A program made the position numbers and the translations under genes. The notes below the pieces were generated by a model. That model was not told the DNA's origin and did not search any database. It saw nothing but the letters and a program-made list of their open reading frames with translations. Positions 59,200 through 64,000 of a DNA stretch of 64,000 nucleotides are shown here, piece after piece. The DNA lies in NCBI GenBank assembly GCA_003024785.1, contig PUQB01000343.1:176689-240688 (forward strand). The letters are read 5' to 3'. Source of the stretch: Selaginella tamariscina (taxonomy: Eukaryota > Streptophyta > Lycopodiopsida > Selaginellales > Selaginellaceae). Each line of letters begins with the position of its first letter. Position 1 is the first letter of the stretch.

Positions 59200-59257
59200 A
59201 GATCCGTTTTCAATCTGGTATTAGAGCTATGGTTGGATGCCCAGATCCGTTTTCAAT
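59198..59257 (+). repeat. Direct repeats around a retrotransposon primer-site-like word
   Basis: CCAGATCCGTTTTCAAT occurs at 59198-59214 and 59241-59257. Between them lies TGGTATTAGAGC (59216-59227), one base from the plant tRNA-iMet primer site, followed by TATGGTTGGATG, which resembles Copia leaders. It may be a scrap of a Copia element joined to the tRNA-like unit. Confidence 0.55.
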
Positions 59258-60105
59258 AGACACACCCGTGGATTTTGCTCATACGAAGAAGACCAATTAG
59301 CAATTAAACTGATCATTGTAATCATGTAGTACCTTCATATTAACGAAATTAATGTATACATATATATGCAAATTAACCCTCAATGAAGGTACTAACGAAA
59401 TAATGTATACATATATATGCAAATTAACCCTCAAGTTTGATAAGTTGTCTCTGTATTTGTATCCAATTAAGTACAGTGAACTAATTAATCACTTAAACCG
59501 ATATCTTCGGCCTGTCCAGAACCCGGGACCTCTCACACCGGTGTCAGGTCCCGGGTTCAATCCCGGCAGACACACCCGTGGATTTTGCATCATACGAAGA
59601 AAGACCCAATAGCAATTAAACTGAATCATTGTAATCATGTAGTACCTTCATATTAACGAAATAATGTTACATATATATGCAAATTAACCCTCAATGAAGG
59701 TACTAACGAAATAATGTATACATTATATATGCAAATTAACCCTCAAGTTTGATAAGTTGTCTCTGTATTTGTATCAATTAAGTACAGTGAACTAATTAAT
59801 CACTTAAACCGATATCTTCGGCCTGTCCGAACCCGGGACCTTCACACCGGTGTCAGGTCCCGGGTTCAATCCCCGGCCTGTCCAGATCCGTTTTCAATAG
59901 ACACACCCGTGGATTTTGCATCATACGAAGAAAGACCCAATTTAGCAATTAAACTGAATCATTGTAATCATGTAGTACCTTCATATTAACGAAATAATGT
60001 ATACATTATATCAAATTAACCCTCAAGTTTGATAAGTTGTCTCTGTATTTGTATCCAATTAAGTACAGTGAACTAATTAATCACTAACCGATATCTTCAA
60101 GCTCT
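59258..60105 (+). repeat. Three tandem copies of the kinase 3' flank with palindromic joints
   Basis: The segment from CACACCCGTGGATTTTGC to CCGATATCTTCGG occurs three times, starting at about 59259, 59571 and 59901, with a period of about 310-330 bp. The first two joints contain a scrap of the tRNA-like unit in both orientations, making near-palindromes at 59519-59558 and 59829-59867. Within units a shorter direct repeat (ACGAAATAATGTATACAT...) also occurs twice. Copies A-C have this flank only once. Confidence 0.88.
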
Positions 60106-60132
60106 TCAACTAAGCGTGCACTCCTCCTCTCC

Positions 60133-61040
60133 TTACATACTGTTGCGTGAACTCTGAACTTGGTCCACTTATAAGTATAATCCATCACCACACATCTGTG
60201 TGTGTATGAAAACCACACCTTTGAGCTTGGTATTTCTAGGAACGCGAACGGTGGGACAGTGGCGGAATTGGTGATTGGTCTCGAGCTTGCTCGTTCCTCA
60301 ACTATTTCATGTGTGTGTGCCTATATATAAATATATATAGGCACACACACATAACTATGTTAAAGTGATTTATCTATATTCATTTATATCTTGATATTAC
60401 TTTGACAGAGAGATGCTAACATTTATACTTTTATATAAGATAATAAAATCATACTTTCTAAGTTTTTATATTTTTAGTTTTAATATGAATAAAACAAAAC
60501 TTCAAGATATAATTATATTTTAAATACCAAAACAATAATAATTGAAATGCTTACAAGAACATGAGGAGCTGCACTGTCTACTGAATAGTAATGATTGGGA
60601 TATCATAAGTCTGGAAATTAATATTTGATGTGTAAGTCATGTTTGGCGACCAGTCCGAAGGATTGCAATAAGTGTTTTGTTGTTACTCTCATCGAGAAGG
60701 GAGCTTGCAATGCGTTTGCGCCGTTCTGGCACCACTTTGCTCCCATATCCGATTCATTGCTTGCCACTCTCCAGATCCCCTGCATACACGAATGCTTGTA
60801 ACTATGTGTGCGTGCGTGCGTGCGTGTGTGTGTGTGTGTGTGAGAGAGAGAGGTCTCATTATACAATTAGAAGAAAAATGCTTCAGACCTGTGTGTAAGT
60901 ACATATAAAAGTTTCAATATGAAACCGAATTAAGCAAACTTCTTTAGAACGTGGTGTGACTAGTTCTCAAACAAACACACACACACACAAAACTACATGT
61001 AACGTTCACACTAAAACCCAACTCAGTGTGTCTGAAATGT
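60133..61040 (-). pseudogene. Beta-expansin, copy D (3' half only)
   Basis: Exon 8 (stop at 60133), exon 7 (near 60215-60300) and exon 5 (near 60790-60560) are present; exon 6 is missing as in copy B. Exon 5 has lost about 9 nt around GTCCGAAGGATTGCAATAAG. Homology stops at about 61040 inside intron 4, so exons 1-4 are missing. Confidence 0.85.
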
Positions 61041-61041
61041 T

Positions 61042-61065
61042 AAGGAGTTATTTATTTAACTCCTT
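61042..61065. repeat. Small perfect hairpin at the end of copy D
   Basis: AAGGAGTT and AACTCCTT enclose an 8-base AT loop and are followed by a T run. It lies exactly at the break between expansin D and unrelated sequence. Confidence 0.8.
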
Positions 61066-61280
61066 TTTTTAGTAACCCGTTTTCACACTTGGAAGATATT
61101 GTCAAAAATATAAGTTCTAGTACTAGAGGTTGAGGCTTAGTCTCCCAACCTCCTGCACACCAAGATAAGAACAACACTCAAAAGTTAATCATGATACACA
61201 TCCTAACTCACAGTGTGAGTTGTTCATGCTCTTGTTTGATTGTGCATGCCCTCTGGAGCTTGGAATTGTAAACGAACCTC

Positions 61281-61369
61281 CAGAAAAGAACTTGCTCATG
61301 TTCATGGAATTGTAAACGAAGTCCCAGTTGATTCTGTTTACAATTCCGTGGACATGTAGTTCTTTTCTG
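61281..61369. repeat. Imperfect inverted repeat (foldback)
   Basis: Arms at about 61281-61317 and 61336-61369 share CAGAAAAGAAC and GGAATTGTAAAC with mismatches between, separated by about 18 bases. GGAATTGTAAACGAA also occurs just upstream at about 61262-61276. It could be a MITE scrap. It has the size of a microRNA-type foldback, but nothing else supports that. Confidence 0.6.
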
Positions 61370-61382
61370 ACTAGTGCCAACA

Positions 61383-62110
61383 AGATGCTGAGACTTTCAA
61401 CGTCACACTATCTCCAGCCGTTGGTATGACGCTCTCTGATTAGGGGGGAGTGGATTCTTTAGGTACTACACCAGCCACTTCATTGCCAGGCGAAGTGCGT
61501 ATCACTGGACTTACTTTCTATCCTGCTGTCCGGTAGTTTTCATCGAGGTGGAGCAACCATCCGGGTCGGAGGGGCTGCCATCTTTGACAAGCCTGCCCAC
61601 GAGCCTTCTACTTCAACAGCAGCATCCACGGGTGAGAGATCTTACCATCAGCTGGCCGGACTTAATCAGATATAAGCACATTCTTCGGTTACTCAGTACT
61701 AGGTTTAGGCCAGTCAGCTGCGGCAGAGGGAGAAGCTTGCTTCTCTACTCCTTGTTGCGTCCTGCTTCCAAACGCATCGTGAAGTTTTTTGCCAGAGATT
61801 TAGACGTGTATCACAAGTGAGCGGTTCTAGGCTATGCACCTCCTTTCAATAAGCAGTTGGACGGGAAGTGGCTACTCGTCGACAGGGAGTATTACATGTG
61901 TTTATGGCGCTGGACCCAGTGTTGTTCGACCCCAACGCTACTAGTTAGTTCAACATGTAGCCCGACTGGGATGTTTCCAAGAGTTGCATGCCTTGAGGTG
62001 CACTTGGCTCATCCGCACTACGTTCATGGAGACCTGCGTCTGCAGAACCTGTTCTACAATGTCCAAACGAGCAAGGTTGTTTGAAGCATTTACTGGATTG
62101 TGAGGAGCAG
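61383..62110 (+). pseudogene. X copy E: kinase-like gene with clearest motif
   Basis: More diverged than copies A-D. It keeps FDKPAHEPS-like sequence near 61585-61615 and a stretch near 61783-61905 reading KFFARDLDVYHK, then after one stop VLGYAPPFNKQLDGKWLLVDREYYM. The pattern VKFxxRYxxDVHxxLxxxGYAPxL...LPGGWxMVVMEY is typical of Crinkler-associated kinase-like proteins, and this copy is the main reason for the assignment. HPHYVHGDLRLQNLFYNVQ lies near 62010-62065. Confidence 0.6.
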
Positions 62111-62990
62111 TGCAATGAGGCGCAGTCGTTTTTACCGGCAATTCAAAATTAATATTTATCATGATTAGTTAAGACTAATTTAATTGAATGGCATATGCTA
62201 ACACATATGTTTAATCTATAAGTAAATCAGTGTTTACAATCAATAATTTCTGCATCTTATTTCGCTGGTGATAAATACGTGGAAATGTACATGTTGATAA
62301 TCCATTTCATGGTATGACTAATATCAAACGTTGAAGAATGTGAGTTGCACCGCGCCCCGCAGCTGGAGTCACCCCGAGTAAACACATTTGTATATGTTGT
62401 TCCAGCTTTTAACAAATTACTATTAAATTAGTAATTAAACTTCATAAACTTACTAATACTAGGGAAAATTAACCCCTGAAATTTATGATATTTACATATA
62501 TAACCTTAAAAGTTCAATTTAAAACTTCATAAATTTCAAAATTAAAAATTAAAAGATATTTTAAAAAATCAATTAAAAATTATAACTAATTTGCATTTTA
62601 TGATATTAGGTCAACCTATTAAACATATATATCACAAAATAATATAATTATTTCAAAATATTTATTTTTTACTATGATAATTTTTTGACATTTAACACTT
62701 AATAGACTTAATTATTTCATTTGTAATATATTATGAATTGAAAATATATTTTTAGTTAATAATTTATTTTAAAAGTTAAATATTACAAATAAAGTTTTTA
62801 AATGGTATATATGTAAATTTCTGAAGTATAAATATAATTTCCCCTAAGTACTAATTAAAACATTCATTCATATACATTTAATATTAAAGATTTATACTAC
62901 ATTGAAGGGAAGGGATATAAGTTTTTCCTTCTCACCAAGTTGTATAAACCTTTAAAATTAAAGGTAATATATGAAAGAATACAACTTGAT
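62111..62990. other. AT-rich spacer of module copy E, no gene
   Basis: Contains a phrase matching the X-kinase spacer of other copies (ACACATTTGTATATGTTGTTCCAGCTTTTAACAAATTAC, broken here as described near 62380-62425), interrupted by about 450 bp of very AT-rich DNA. No coding signal. Confidence 0.6.
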
Positions 62991-62999
62991 AACACGAGC

Positions 63000-63690
63000 A
63001 GAGACCGGGCAGCAGCTAAAAGGAGGAAGCAGGAAACCCGCAATTAAAAGATCAATATGCGATTGAGAAACATATAGTAGTGGATTTGAAGGGCATGTAT
63101 ATAAAGTGTAAAACTATGCCAGTCCATGTTAAGTTCTACCCACGGGATGAGGTGTTGTTCCTCAGAAACCTGGCAAGCGAGGGCATATTAAAGCTTGGAA
63201 GAAGTAATCCAAGACTACTGGAATTATGTGCCTGTAATACAAAGTGGCGGCTCAATTTTGCAAATATGCACGAAAGACGTAGTACACAGAGACTTAAAAC
63301 CCGGGAACGTACTATTAACTTCGCTGTTCTTCCTTATCGGTCGAAATTGCGGATTTCGGTCTTGCTAGCTCGTCTTAGATACAAACTTGCACGATGAAGC
63401 CGGAACCACAAATTATATGGCTCCTGAAGTGTGGACAGGATTGTACAATAAAGAAGTTGATATATGGTCTCCTAGGGCTTGTCTTTACGAATGTTTATCT
63501 GGTAAGATCCCGCTAGACCACTTAGCCAAGGACGATATTCGCAATAAACTTGGTAGTTGGAATGATATTTTGCCGAGTGAACTCACTGGTCGAAGGCTAA
63601 AGAGTTTATACTTGGACATGGCAAACATGGATATAGAAAAGAGAATTAACTGTTGACTCACCCGTGGGTTGTACATCATACAAAGAACTC
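63000..63690 (+). pseudogene. Ser/Thr protein kinase, copy E (broken)
   Basis: The most diverged copy. The N-terminus (ACCGGGCAGCAGCTAAAAGG) lacks the start region and the glycine loop is damaged. FYPRDEVLFLRNLASEGILKL survives in part near 63130-63200. The catalytic loop is in pieces near 63280-63310, DFG near 63350-63360 is followed by shifts, and GTTNYMAPEVWTGLYNKEVDIW lies near 63395-63460. The end (ATCATACAAAGAACTC) is degraded. Confidence 0.82.
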
Positions 63691-63829
63691 AATTATCATA
63701 AACTCCACTATAATCATGTAGCAAACATGGATATGGGGCATTTTCCAAATTAACCCTCAAGTTTGACGTAATTGTCCCTGTATTCTTATATACGTATCCA
63801 ATTAAGTGAACTACACAACACAGTAAACT

Positions 63830-64000
63830 GATTAATCACTTACACCGTATCTTCAAGCTCTTCAACTAAGTGTGCACTCCTCTTCTCCTTTCATACTGCT
63901 GTCTGAACTCTGAACTTGGTCTACCTGTTAATCCATGCATATATATACATATGCACACACATGTAACTATGTTAAAGTGATTTATCCTGTATCTTGATAT
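63830..64000 (-). pseudogene. Beta-expansin, copy E (3' edge, runs off window)
   Basis: Matches the exon 8 and intron 7 region of the other copies (CTTCAAGCTCTTCAACTAAG, CTGAACTTGGTCTACC) and then the ACACACATGTAACTATGTTAAAGTG phrase of intron 6. The rest lies beyond the window. Exon 7 appears to be missing between them. Confidence 0.7.

Larger units (their letters stand above)
58252..59310 (+). pseudogene. Ser/Thr protein kinase, copy D, interrupted by insertion
   Basis: The N-terminus MVRMKRTPTRAEIREAAKR is intact, then shifts at the glycine loop near 58345. Copy D alone has the longer A-run (CGGAAAAGAG, near 58630), which keeps the frame open from the YRKREAANLIQS helix through [18 protein letters not shown] and MAPEIWRGW to ECLSGEI. 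A 1-nt loss near 58930 ends it. About 168 bp carrying a tRNA-like unit split the last helix at 59091; the tail CACACCCGTGGATTTTGC resumes at about 59260. Confidence 0.87.

Noticed and set aside
59519-59867. CRISPR-like array with palindromic repeats
   Set aside because: There are only two palindromes, the spacing is about 310 bp, the spacers are copies of each other, and the context is a plant nuclear genome.

Overview
The window reads as nuclear DNA of a land plant with a repeat-rich genome. It holds several families of LTR retrotransposons nested in one another, a beta-expansin gene with seven GT-AG introns, and plant-type Ser/Thr kinase copies. No bacterial-style operons, organelle genes or CRISPR arrays are visible. 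I cannot name the species; a non-seed plant (fern, lycophyte or bryophyte) is possible, but the sequence does not settle it.

Layout. 1-6194: a Ty3/gypsy chromovirus (element 1, + strand) whose 5' LTR is cut by the window edge. Its primer-binding site is complementary to the predicted 5' end of its own transcript. 7177-14492: a complete second chromovirus (element 2, - strand) with 0.96-0.97 kb LTRs, a tRNA-iMet type primer site and a 5-bp target duplication. 14498-21720: remains of older relatives of element 2, then AT-rich DNA. 21721-26483: a third, heavily decayed gypsy element (element 3, - strand) with about 0.2 kb LTRs. 26487-64000: a locally amplified gene module mixed with Copia-type remains and a second, 3'-truncated copy of element 2 (44717-50257).

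The module contains, in order, an AT-rich leader, a decayed kinase-like gene of Crinkler-associated type (called X here), a Ser/Thr protein kinase on the same strand, and a beta-expansin on the opposite strand that converges on the kinase. Five copies (A-E) can be followed. A lies in the opposite orientation to B, C, D and E, and one extra X copy lies at 26.5 kb. Only the expansin of copy A (27851-30446) keeps an open, spliceable reading frame; it predicts 326 residues, including a C-terminal extension that ordinary expansins lack. All kinase and X copies carry frameshifts, deletions or insertions. Copy D was struck by a tRNA-like (SINE-like) insertion, next to a triplicated 3' flank with palindromic junctions.

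Most of the window is therefore dead or dying DNA. The features most worth following are the self-priming signature and the strand-asymmetric TCCTGT/ACAGGA words of element 1, the extended expansin, the module amplification, and the tRNA-like/palindrome array. All boundaries were read by eye without alignment software, so edges of decayed repeats are approximate.
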